Shown: positions 16,441-23,870 of the stretch, in pieces | How positions within the stretch are numbered: position 1 is the stretch's first letter | How the letters are laid out: the number at the start of each line of letters is the position of its first letter | Assembly (NCBI RefSeq): GCF_018614575.1 | Contig: NZ_JAGGOJ010000007.1 | Location: 124,001-188,000 of the forward strand | DNA: 64,000 nt | DNA from: Streptomyces sp. ISL-10 | Lineage (GTDB): Bacteria > Actinomycetota > Actinomycetes > Streptomycetales > Streptomycetaceae | Direction: 5' to 3' | Program-made: the position numbers and the translations under genes | Notes under the pieces: model-generated | What the model saw: only the letters and a program-made list of their open reading frames with translations | Database searches by the model: none | What the model was told of the DNA's origin: nothing

Positions 16441-16794
16441 CTAGCTCTCCTCATGCTCGGCGTGGCCAGGGGCCTGCCCATGTGCGCCCGCCCTCCGAGA
16501 GGCTTCCGCGAGGGCTTCGAGCGCGGTGAGGTGCGCGGCGAGCGCCTGCCTGCCGTTCAGGGTGAGCGCCACCCAAGTCCGGGGGCGCTTACCGAGATAC
16601 CCCTTTCGCACACTCACGTAGCCGGCTTTCTCCAGCGCCGCGACCGTCTTGCTCATCACGGAGTCCGTGACCCCGCAGTAGTCCCGCACCGTGCCGAAGT
16701 CGGCCTCCGCGCAACCGGAGAGGAACGCCGCCACGGTGAGCCGGGTCGGATGATGGATCTCTTTGTCCAGGCCGGGAACGTCCGCACGGTTCAC
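16441..16794 (-). CDS. Winged-helix transcriptional regulator (MarR/HTH_34-like)
   Basis: 117 residues from GTG 16794, which overlaps the stop of the upstream membrane gene (GTGA). Starts VNRADVPGLDKEIHHPTRL, then LTVAAFLSGCAEADFGTVRDYCGVTDSVMSKTVAALEKAGYVSVRKGY, with the recognition helix SVMSKTVAALEKAGY and the wing GYLGKRPRTWVALT. The pattern D-x-x-H-x-P-x-R-x-x-I-x-x-x-L is typical of winged-helix domain PF13601, often paired with an integral membrane protein. The C-terminus is His/Gly-rich and probably disordered. Whether it regulates the lanthipeptide genes or only its own operon cannot be told from sequence. Confidence 0.8.
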   Translation of the reverse strand: MNRADVPGLDKEIHHPTRLTVAAFLSGCAEADFGTVRDYCGVTDSVMSKTVAALEKAGYVSVRKGYLGKRPRTWVALTLNGRQALAAHLTALEALAEASRRAGAHGQAPGHAEHEES

Positions 16795-17258
16795 GACGAC
16801 TCCAGAGCGCGGGCACGCCGACGGGCGGCCCCTACCCAGGACCCAGCCCCGGCGACCACACCGAACCCGAGGAACCAGCCGGCCGTGCCATAGGGGATCG
16901 CCAGCAGGAGGCCCGCGACGAATGGCACGAGGGGCGAGCCCCAGGAACGCCATGACGCCCCCCGCTCGCGCCGGTCGAACCAGGGAGCAATCCCGGAGCT
17001 GCGCATCATGATCCAGGTCACCGCGAGAAAGCCGACGGAGCAGAGCATGGCTGTCGCGAGGAACCAGCCCTGCCACTGGGGCCACATGCGTGCCGCGCCG
17101 AAGCCGGTGAATCCCGCGGCGAGCAACAGCCCGTGCGTGGCGGGATACCAGCCAGGCACCACTTGGGGGCGCCGAGCCGCGGTCTGCGCGGCACGCGCGC
17201 CGCGCAGTGCCGCCGCGGCGGACTCTGCGCTCGGCTGCATCGCTCCTGAGGTGTTCAT
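16791..17258 (-). CDS. Small integral membrane protein paired with winged-helix regulator
   Basis: 155 residues. A basic cytoplasmic N-terminus (ALRGARAAQTAARRPQ) is followed by four hydrophobic segments: ATHGLLLAAGFTGFGAARMW, FLATAMLCSVGFLAVTWIMM, PLVPFVAGLLLAIPYGTAGW and FLGFGVVAGAGSWVGAA, then a basic tail. No transporter or enzyme motif is seen. Its stop overlaps the regulator start, so the two proteins are translationally coupled, as in many actinobacterial regulator/membrane-protein pairs of unknown role. Possibly an immunity protein for the lanthipeptide (speculation from position 700 bp from the precursors), or an unrelated pair. Confidence 0.75.
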   Translation of the reverse strand: MNTSGAMQPSAESAAAALRGARAAQTAARRPQVVPGWYPATHGLLLAAGFTGFGAARMWPQWQGWFLATAMLCSVGFLAVTWIMMRSSGIAPWFDRRERGASWRSWGSPLVPFVAGLLLAIPYGTAGWFLGFGVVAGAGSWVGAARRRARALESS

Positions 17259-17360
17259 CAGTTCTCCGGCTTCTGGTGTCGACGAGGGGCGCTTACGTAT
17301 TCCAGCCTGGCATGAACTTTCCAGTCTGGCAAGTACTTTCCATCAACAGGCCCCGGGCAT

Positions 17361-17400
17361 GCGAGAGCCCCTCCGGACGGGATCCCGGAGGGGCTCTCGC
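17361..17400 (-). terminator. Terminator after the small L7/L12-like gene
   Basis: Perfect 16-bp inverted repeat (17361-17376 with 17385-17400), loop ACGGGATC, 23 bp beyond the stop of the minus-strand gene at 17423. Confidence 0.88.
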
Positions 17401-17422
17401 GGCGGTGGCCTCAAGCGGCCGG

Positions 17423-17743
17423 TCACCTCCCCTGGGCCGCCTTCACCTCCCGTGCCAGCTCGGTGGCGGCCGTCAGGCTCAGACCCGGGAGCTCCAGCCG
17501 CAAGGCCCGTATGGCCGACACCTCATGGCTCACGGGGTCAATGCCTTCACGCTCAAGGATTCCCCGGGCCCAACGCAGCCGCGGCTCGCCGGCCCGCTCC
17601 GACAGGTCGTCCAGGATCCGCGCGGCGCGCCGCAGTCCGGGGAGCTCGTCAGCGGGGGCATCCGACAGGGCCTGGTGCACCGCATCACGAGCGTCGCCGA
17701 GGTCGCTGAGCGCAATCAGATGCGTTTCCTTCTTGCTGAACAT
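17423..17743 (-). CDS. Hypothetical protein with L7/L12 C-terminal-like end
   Basis: 106 residues from ATG 17743, which has AAGGAA 6-7 bp upstream. The middle is helical and charged (DELPGLRRAARILDDLSERA, then EPRLRWARGILEREGID). The last 30 residues, EVSAIRALRLELPGLSLTAA then TELAREVKAA, follow the pattern K/A-I-R-x-x-R-x-x-x-P-G-L-x-L-x-x-A-x-x-L of the ribosomal protein L7/L12 C-terminal domain, seen in several short actinobacterial proteins of unknown function. No signal peptide or membrane helix. It is transcribed alone between two terminators and its link to the surrounding lanthipeptide cluster is unknown. Confidence 0.65.
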   Translation of the reverse strand: MFSKKETHLIALSDLGDARDAVHQALSDAPADELPGLRRAARILDDLSERAGEPRLRWARGILEREGIDPVSHEVSAIRALRLELPGLSLTAATELAREVKAAQGR

Positions 17744-18115
17744 GCCCGTTCCTTCTCTCTCGCCGACCTTCTGAACCAACCACTGCACCCAACCGTCCGG
17801 GAAGTCAGGATGGTTGACGTCCGGTCACGCTACAGGCAGCCATCGGCCTCGGTGACAACCGCCCGAAAGGAGCCGCGCATCAACGCCAACTTTGAGGCGC
17901 CCGGGACTGGGCCAATTCACAAGAACCGGGGCACCTCCCTCGGGGCAGCGCCGAAGGATCAAGAATTGTCGTTACTTTGTTCGCGCGAGCGTGTGGTGGA
18001 CTGGCTCGTACCCAGACGCCGGATGCCTGACAGGGGCCATCACCATCGCCGCCGCCATCGCGATACGGATGAACTCGTGAATCCCGGAAATTCTCACACG
18101 AGGTGGAACAAGCGA
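17744..18115. other. Intergenic region upstream of the exporter gene
   Basis: 372 bp without a convincing gene, holding the promoters of the L7/L12-like gene (minus) and the exporter (plus). GC falls around 17950-17985 (AAGAATTGTCGTTACTTTG). The exporter's open frame extends through this stretch but without protein-like sequence. Confidence 0.5.
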
Positions 18116-19888
18116 ATGCCAGTCGCCCGTAAGAAATCTGCCCCGGGACTGCGGTTGGGCGCATATCTGGCCGGTGGAGACCGCCTGCAGCTAGTATTCG
18201 CGGCCCTGTTGGCACTGATATCGACGGCCGCGACATTGGCAGTACCACTGATGGTCAGAGACCTCGTGGAAGCACTTTCGGGAACCCGCGGACTGCTGTG
18301 GCCGGTCGCCTTGATGACCGCAGTCGCCATCGCCGGAGCACTCTCGGCGACCATCTCCGGTTATCTGCTCTCCCGTATCGGCGAACAGATGATCCTGAGA
18401 CTGCGTTCGCGCGTCATGGACCACACCATGCGGCTTCCTTTGCGCGAGGTCCGAACCCAAGGTCCGGGCAACCTCGTCGCACGTGTCACCTCCGACGCGA
18501 TGATGCTGCGCTCCGTGATCGATGTCGGGGCGATCCAGCTTCCGCTGTCGATCATTACCGTCCTGGCCACCCTGGTCGTCATGAGCGTGCTCGACTGGGT
18601 GCTCGTCCTGATCACCGTAGGGTCCTTCGCCCTGGCCGGTGCTGTCATCGGCCTGGTGATCGTCCGCGTACGACGCAGCATCGTCGCCCAGCAGACAGCC
18701 CTCGGCGAACTGGCGCAGCGCTTCACCGCCACACTCGCCGCGCTGCCGACCATCAAGGCCTACCGTGCCGAGGAACACGCGACCGCCTCCCTGGCCCAAG
18801 ACGCCACCGAGCTGACGGAATCCACACTCTTCAGCGCCCGGCTGCAATCACTCATCGGCCCCGTGATGGGCCTCGGCCAGCAGATCGCCCTCGTCAGCAT
18901 CATTCTCGGTGGCGGCGCCAGGATGGCCTCCGGCGATCTGTCCATGCCGGACTTCACGGCTTTCCTTCTCTACCTGCTCCAACTCGTCGCTCCAGTCGCG
19001 ATCGTGGCCTCCAGCATCAGCCAATTGCAGGCGGGGCTCGCCGCCCGCACGCGCTTCGACGAGCTGCTGTCGCTTCCCCAGGAAGCCGACGACACGGCCA
19101 CCACCGGCCCCGTGCCGGTCGAGGGCGCACCGGGTGTCGAATTCAGCGACATCGCCTTCGGTTACGACGGCGAGCCGGTCCTGGGGAACCTGACCTTCTC
19201 GGCACCTCGCCGCGGGCTCACCGCGCTCGTCGGGCACTCGGGAGCGGGGAAGTCCACGGTGCTGACGCTCATCGAACGATTTGTGCATCCGGACAAGGGC
19301 ACGATCCGCGTCCTGGGGCATGACGTGAAGGACTGGCCGCTGAACGACCTCCGTCGGCGTGTGGCCTACGTAGACCAGAGTTTCACCTTGCTCGAAGGGA
19401 CGGTACGCGACAACCTCCTGCTGGGTTGCGACGCAGCACCTGGCGACGACGTACTCCTCAACGCCCTCGACTCCGTGGCGCTGCGCGACGAGGTGCTGCG
19501 GCTTCCCGACGGGCTCGATACGCTCCTCGGACGTGCGACGGACCTCTCGGGCGGACAACGCCAGCGCCTCGCCCTGGCGCGCGTACTGCTCACCGACGCC
19601 GACGTGGTCCTGCTGGACGAACCCACCTCGCAACTGGACAGCATCAACGAACAGCGTCTGCGCGACCTGGTTACGCGGCTTGCGCAGGACCGCTCCGTGG
19701 TCGTCGTGGCCCACCGTCTGTCCACCGTGCAGCATGCCGATCACGTACTGATCATGGAGTCCGGTCACGCCCTGGATGCCGGAACGCACCAGGAACTGCT
19801 CGCCCGCTGCCCGCAGTACCAGGACCTCGTCCGCAATCAGCAGTGGTCGGCGAATGAAGCCGGAGCCCCGCAAGGCGTGCCTGTCTAG
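18116..19888 (+). CDS. ABC exporter, fused membrane and ATPase domains (LanT-like without peptidase)
   Basis: 590-residue half-transporter. Six membrane helices occupy about residues 20-300 (for example LQLVFAALLALISTAATLAV, LLWPVALMTAVAIAGALSA, LSIITVLATLVVMSVLDWVL, LITVGSFALAGAVIGLVIV). The ATPase has Walker A GHSGAGKST, Q-loop VAYVDQSFTLLEGTVRDNL, signature LSGGQRQRLALARVLL, Walker B VVLLDEPTSQLD and H-loop VAHRLSTVQHADH. There is no N-terminal C39 peptidase domain, so leader removal must be done elsewhere, which fits the M16 pair. ATG 18116 has AGGTGG 9 bp upstream; an in-frame GTG at 18077 is less likely. Right-hand end of the cluster. Probable secretion of the mature lanthipeptide as a homodimer in the membrane. 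Confidence 0.87.
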   Translation: MPVARKKSAPGLRLGAYLAGGDRLQLVFAALLALISTAATLAVPLMVRDLVEALSGTRGLLWPVALMTAVAIAGALSATISGYLLSRIGEQMILRLRSRVMDHTMRLPLREVRTQGPGNLVARVTSDAMMLRSVIDVGAIQLPLSIITVLATLVVMSVLDWVLVLITVGSFALAGAVIGLVIVRVRRSIVAQQTALGELAQRFTATLAALPTIKAYRAEEHATASLAQDATELTESTLFSARLQSLIGPVMGLGQQIALVSIILGGGARMASGDLSMPDFTAFLLYLLQLVAPVAIVASSISQLQAGLAARTRFDELLSLPQEADDTATTGPVPVEGAPGVEFSDIAFGYDGEPVLGNLTFSAPRRGLTALVGHSGAGKSTVLTLIERFVHPDKGTIRVLGHDVKDWPLNDLRRRVAYVDQSFTLLEGTVRDNLLLGCDAAPGDDVLLNALDSVALRDEVLRLPDGLDTLLGRATDLSGGQRQRLALARVLLTDADVVLLDEPTSQLDSINEQRLRDLVTRLAQDRSVVVVAHRLSTVQHADHVLIMESGHALDAGTHQELLARCPQYQDLVRNQQWSANEAGAPQGVPV

Positions 19889-19933
19889 CTCCTCCTGGCG
19901 TGCCGTCAATTCCGCGACCTCATTGACGTTGCG

Positions 19934-20175
19934 GTGTTTTGGTACGCCCCATGCGGCACCCACGCGGTGTTCGCAGCCGCCGCCGGACCGCAGTCGGCGG
20001 CCGAACAGAGCCTGCCCCGGCAGCTGTTCACCCAGCTCGGGGAAGGGGCGCTCCTCTCGCCGACCGAGGCTTTCACGGCTTCGAGCAGGCCGCCCGCGCC
20101 ACCAGCGCGGGCGGCCTGCTGTGGCGGGTCCGCGGCAACGCGGCCCTGCCGGTGGTGAAGGCCCTGGGCGACGGC
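19934..20175 (+). pseudogene. IS4-type transposase fragment, frameshifted
   Basis: Two adjoining frames together read like the middle of an IS4-family transposase: GTHAVFAAAAGPQSAAEQSL and RQLFTQLGEGALL in one frame (from 19934), then LADRGFHGFEQAARATSAGG and LLWRVRGNAALPVVKAL in another (from about 20065). The pattern G-T-x-A, L-x-D-R-x-F and LLWRVxxNxxLPV is characteristic. Only about 80 residues remain, with no flanking inverted repeats and no 5' or 3' part. It abuts the right end of the lanthipeptide cluster and runs in frame into the CbrC-like remnant. Confidence 0.72.
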
Positions 20176-20641
20176 TCCTCCTGTGTCTGCTGCGGGCGGT
20201 CGCGGGGGTACGTCCATACGGGCCCGGTGTACGCGGTCGAGACGCCTTCCAACCCGCTGTGCCCGTGGTGCATCGCGGACGGCAGCGCGGCCGTGGAGTA
20301 CGAAGCGCACTTCATCGGCGATCCGATCGGAGACGATGTGCCGCTCGCGGTCGTGACGTCCCTTGACGCGCGTACGCCGGGCTTCTCCTCCTGGCAGGAC
20401 CCGCGGTGGTTCTTCCACTGCGGTGACGGCGCTGCGTTCCTGGGAGCGGTAGGGGCGGGCCGAGCTGGCTGCGTTCCCGGATGCGCTGGAGGCGCTGCGC
20501 AGCGAGGCCGCAGCGTGGGGGTGGGCCGACGAGGCAGTGGAGAGCTACGTCGGTGCTCTGAACAAGGACAGTCAGCCCACCGGCTACCTCTTCATGTGCC
20601 GCACCTGCGGGCGCCACATGGCGTACGCGGACTTCACGTAG
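20150..20641 (+). pseudogene. CbrC family (UPF0167) gene, 5'-truncated and frameshifted
   Basis: CbrC-like proteins are small cysteine-rich proteins of uncertain role, linked in E. coli to colicin E2 tolerance. Here SSCVCCGRSRGYVHTGPVYA and SNPLCPWCIADGSAA give the two CxxC pairs, followed by GDDVPLAVVTSLDARTPGFS and DPRWFFHCGDGAAFLG. Then the frame is broken near 20455; a shifted frame continues correctly with AELAAFPDALEALRSEAAAW and YLFMCRTCGRHMAYADFT, ending at TAG 20639-20641. The normal N-terminus (LPxFxYHPDP) is missing and replaced by the transposase scrap. So the gene was cut by a transposition event and later acquired an indel. Confidence 0.78.
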
Positions 20642-20966
20642 CCGCAGCCAGGTGGTTGGGGCGCGTCGTCGATGAGCTGGCGGGCGAAGCGTTCGGCGTG
20701 TGCCACCCCGGCCGCAGGACGCGGGAGCTGTTCAGTTCGAGGTAGCGGGGGTGGTCCGCGTGGGGCGGGGCCGGAAGGGGGATTCGGGTCGTCCGTACGG
20801 CCGCAGCCAGACGCCTCCGCCGGGGAACGGGCGGATCCGGACTTAGCGTCGGCTGCGGCGCTCTTCAGCGCTGCGGCGAGCCCCGCACGTCCATGACGGG
20901 GCATCAATCGCCGAGTCCCAGGAGCACTCGCATACACCTCGGTGGGATGCGCTGTAGGAGGTCTTC
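20642..20966. other. Gene-free stretch before the beta-propeller gene
   Basis: 325 bp. Short open frames on both strands read as low-complexity Gly/Arg/Pro text. The promoter of the following gene should be in the last 100 bp. Confidence 0.5.
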
Positions 20967-22418
20967 ATGTCAGGAATCGCGGTCCGGGGGGCTTCGGAGC
21001 CGGGGAACGGGGGGCGAAGCCGCGGGGGCGGGGGGTCGTGGTGGGTGCTGGTGCGGGCCTGGGTGGCGGGAGTGGCGGTCCTGGCGGGCCTGGCCGTCCC
21101 GGTCACCGTGGCCACGCCCGCGGCCGCGCAAACCGGAACCTTCGCCTACGTCGCCAACTTCGACGATGACACCGTGTCGGTGATCGACACCGCCGGCAAC
21201 ACCGTCGTCGACACCATTGCCGTCGGCGACCGCCCCCGGGCGGTAGCGGTCGCCCCGGACGGTTCGCGCGTCTACGTCGCCAACGCCGGCGATCTGAGCC
21301 TGTCGGTGATCGACACCACTGGCAACACCGTCATCGACACCATCACCCTCGGCGCCGTTCCCTTTGAGGTGGCGGTCACCCCCGACGGCTCCAGCCTCTA
21401 CGTCACCCACGCCTTCAATGACACGGTGTCCGTGATCGACACCGCCACCAACACCGTCGTCGACACCATTACCGTCGGCGACAACCCGATTGGAGTGGCG
21501 GTCACCCCGGACGGTTCGCGCGCCTACGTCACCAACACCGGCGATAACACCGTGTCGGTGATCGACATCGCCACCAACACCGTCGTCGACACCATTACCG
21601 TCGGCGACAACCCGATTGGAGTGGCGGTCACCCCGGACGGTTCGCGCGCCTACGTCACCAACACCGGTGATAACACCGTGTCGGTGATCGACATCGCTAC
21701 CAACACCGTGATCACCACCATCCCCGTCGGTAGCCAGCCCGTCGGGGTGGCGGTTGCCCCGGACGGTACTCGCGTCTACGTCACCAACGCCGCCGATGAC
21801 ACCGTGTCGGTGATCGACGTCGCTGCCAACGCCGTGATCGACACCGTCCCCGTCGGCGACAACCCGCAGGATGTGGCGGCTACCCCGGACAGCAGCCGCG
21901 TCTACGTCACCAACTTCAACGATGACACCGTGTCGGTGATCGACACGACCACCAACACGGTCATCGACACCATCACCGTCGGCGACAGTCCCCTTGGTGT
22001 GGCGATCGGGACCGTCGAAGAGCGGATCCCGACCCGGCTGAGGCTGAAGGCGGAGAAGGACAAGAAGGGGAAGGACTCAAAGGAGTCGAAGGAGTCGAAG
22101 GGCAGGGACGGCCTCAAACTGATCGCCCGGCTGACCGCCGAGGGCGAGCCCCTGGAGGGCGAGACCATCACCTTCACCACCGACACCACCACGCTGTGCA
22201 CCGTCACCACCAACGACAAGGGCAAGGCGACCTGCAAGGTCCGCGGCCAGCGTGACAAGGACACCTGTTACACCGCCACCTTCGCCGGTGACGACACCTA
22301 CCTGCCCTCCACCGCCACATTCTGCAAGCAGCACGACCACGACAAGCCCGACACACGGTCGGGACTGCCAGGCCAGCGCGACATCCACAGCCCGCTCCTG
22401 TCGCAGACGGGGGCATGA
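20967..22418 (+). CDS. Secreted YVTN-repeat beta-propeller protein with C-terminal Ig-like domain
   Basis: 483 residues. A long basic N-terminus leads to a signal peptide (AWVAGVAVLAGLAVPVTVAT, cleavage near TPAAAQ). Then come seven consecutive 42-residue repeats of the form R-x-YVTN-x-x-x-DTVSVID-x-x-TNTVIDTI-x-VGD-x-P-x-GVAV-x-PDGS, enough for one closed seven-bladed propeller. After a Lys/Glu/Ser-rich linker (KDKKGKDSKESKESKG) follows an Ig-like domain (LIARLTAEGEPLEGETITF to CYTATFAGDDTYLPSTA) with four cysteines, and a His/Asp-rich tail. Blades 3-5 are almost identical even in DNA. Probably an extracellular binding or adhesion protein; ligand unknown. A 16-bp-stem terminator follows. Confidence 0.85.
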   Translation: MSGIAVRGASEPGNGGRSRGGGGSWWVLVRAWVAGVAVLAGLAVPVTVATPAAAQTGTFAYVANFDDDTVSVIDTAGNTVVDTIAVGDRPRAVAVAPDGSRVYVANAGDLSLSVIDTTGNTVIDTITLGAVPFEVAVTPDGSSLYVTHAFNDTVSVIDTATNTVVDTITVGDNPIGVAVTPDGSRAYVTNTGDNTVSVIDIATNTVVDTITVGDNPIGVAVTPDGSRAYVTNTGDNTVSVIDIATNTVITTIPVGSQPVGVAVAPDGTRVYVTNAADDTVSVIDVAANAVIDTVPVGDNPQDVAATPDSSRVYVTNFNDDTVSVIDTTTNTVIDTITVGDSPLGVAIGTVEERIPTRLRLKAEKDKKGKDSKESKESKGRDGLKLIARLTAEGEPLEGETITFTTDTTTLCTVTTNDKGKATCKVRGQRDKDTCYTATFAGDDTYLPSTATFCKQHDHDKPDTRSGLPGQRDIHSPLLSQTGA

Positions 22419-22510
22419 GCCCGCCCGGCCGAACCTCGACGACCTCCCCCTCGCATCCAGCGATTCGGTGACTGTTCCGTCCCGCAGGACCGCGTCGCTC
22501 CCGCACGTGC

Positions 22511-22546
22511 TGTGGCCCCTGACCCCAACCGGGGTCAGGGGCCACA
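22511..22546. terminator. Bidirectional terminator between convergent genes
   Basis: Perfect 16-bp inverted repeat (22511-22526 with 22531-22546) with loop AACC, located between the stops of the beta-propeller gene and threonine synthase; 12 bp from the latter. Confidence 0.9.
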
Positions 22547-22558
22547 GACCGCCTCGCC

Positions 22559-23647
22559 CTACCGCGCCATCCCCGTCTTCAGGCCCGCCCCGCACAGCGG
22601 GACCACCGCCGTGCGGTCGGTCCACGAACCGGTCGCCGCCCAGCACGCCACGCCCGTCGATTCGACGAACAGGCCCCGTGCCGCCAGGTCCTGCTGGGCC
22701 GTGCGGATCTCGTCCTCCGTCACCGTCAGGAACTCGCCGCCCGACTCCCGTACCGCCCGCAGGATCTGCCGGGCGCGCGGCGGGTTCGGGATCGCGATGC
22801 CCTCGGCGAGGGTCGGCCTCCGGGCAGAGGGGGACGGGAGGTCGTCCGCGCCCGCACGGAAGGCCGTGGCCAGCGGGGAGACCGCCTCCGCCTGGACGGC
22901 GACCAGCGCCGGGCGGGCGTCGATCAGGCCGTGCGCGAGCAGTTCGTCGAGCGCGAGTGCGGCGCCGAGCAGGAGGGTGCCGTTGCCGACCGGCACGACG
23001 ATCGCCTCCGGGAGCCGGCCGCCGAGGTCCTCCCAGAGCTCGTAGACGTAGGTCTTGGTGCCGTGCAGGAAGTAGGGGTTGTAGACGTGGCTCGCGTAGA
23101 AGACGCCGGGTTCGTCGGCCGCGGCCCGCGCGGCGGACGCCGTCGCCTCGCGGTCGCCGGGGACCACCTCCAGGCGGGCGCCGTGCGCCTGGATCTGCTC
23201 GGTCTTCTTCGCTGACGTGCCCTCGGGGACGTACACCGTGCACGCAAGACCCGCCCGCGCGCAGTAGGCGGCGACTGCTGTGCCCGCGTTCCCGCTGCTG
23301 TCCGCGATCACCCGGCGCGGTCCGAGCCGGCGGGCGAGCTCCGCCAGCATGACCGCGCCCCGGTCCTTGAACGACAGCGTCGGCATGACGAAGTCGAGCT
23401 TCGCCGAGACGTTCGCCGTGAGGGGAACGAGCGGGGTGCGGCCCTCGCCGAGGGTGATCGCCGGTCCGGACAGCGGCAGTGCCTCTTCGTAACGCCACAG
23501 TGAATTCACGCGGCCCGCCGGCAGTACGCGGGGAACGGCAGAGGCGCGGAAGTCCAGGTCCAGGGGGCCGCGGCAGTCACGGCAGCACCAAGTGGCAGAA
23601 TCGACCGGCCAGTAACTCGTGCAACCGGGGCAGCGATAGGACGTCAT
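22559..23647 (-). CDS. thrC: Threonine synthase (PLP-dependent)
   Basis: Converts O-phosphohomoserine to threonine; a paralogue with a related lyase role cannot be excluded. The N-terminus has a zinc-ribbon-like pair MTSYRCPGCTSYW and WCCRDCRGPLD, seen in many threonine synthases of this type. GEGRTPLVPL precedes MPTLSFKDRGAVML with the PLP-binding lysine; ADSSGNAGTAVAAYCARAGL binds the cofactor phosphate and ring; VVPVGNGTLLLGAALALDEL is the glycine-rich loop, and ARGLFVESTGVACWA the C-terminal active-site strand. 362 residues. ATG 23647 starts right at the zinc ribbon; an ATG four codons upstream (23659) is possible. Divergent from the subtilase gene. Confidence 0.85.
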   Translation of the reverse strand: MTSYRCPGCTSYWPVDSATWCCRDCRGPLDLDFRASAVPRVLPAGRVNSLWRYEEALPLSGPAITLGEGRTPLVPLTANVSAKLDFVMPTLSFKDRGAVMLAELARRLGPRRVIADSSGNAGTAVAAYCARAGLACTVYVPEGTSAKKTEQIQAHGARLEVVPGDREATASAARAAADEPGVFYASHVYNPYFLHGTKTYVYELWEDLGGRLPEAIVVPVGNGTLLLGAALALDELLAHGLIDARPALVAVQAEAVSPLATAFRAGADDLPSPSARRPTLAEGIAIPNPPRARQILRAVRESGGEFLTVTEDEIRTAQQDLAARGLFVESTGVACWAATGSWTDRTAVVPLCGAGLKTGMAR

Positions 23648-23870
23648 ATCCGCCAGCATGTCAGCCGCGTGGCAGTCGCGCGGCGCCCGTATGACGCCCG
23701 GGTTTCGCTGCTGCCCGACCTCTTGTGCGATTCCTATGGATCCGCCAATCTTTCGCTCGGCAGACGCACAAGGGGGGTAGCCGCGTTGATACCGAATCGT
23801 TGGCATGCCCCTGCCGCTCGTCTGTCATGACCCCCACAGCAGCGCACCACCTATGAGGAGGACCCCTCAC

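Noticed and set aside
17207..18115. N-terminal extension of the exporter, possibly a peptidase domain
   Set aside because: The translated text has no Cys/His protease motifs, lies over opposite-strand genes and precedes a good ribosome site at 18101.
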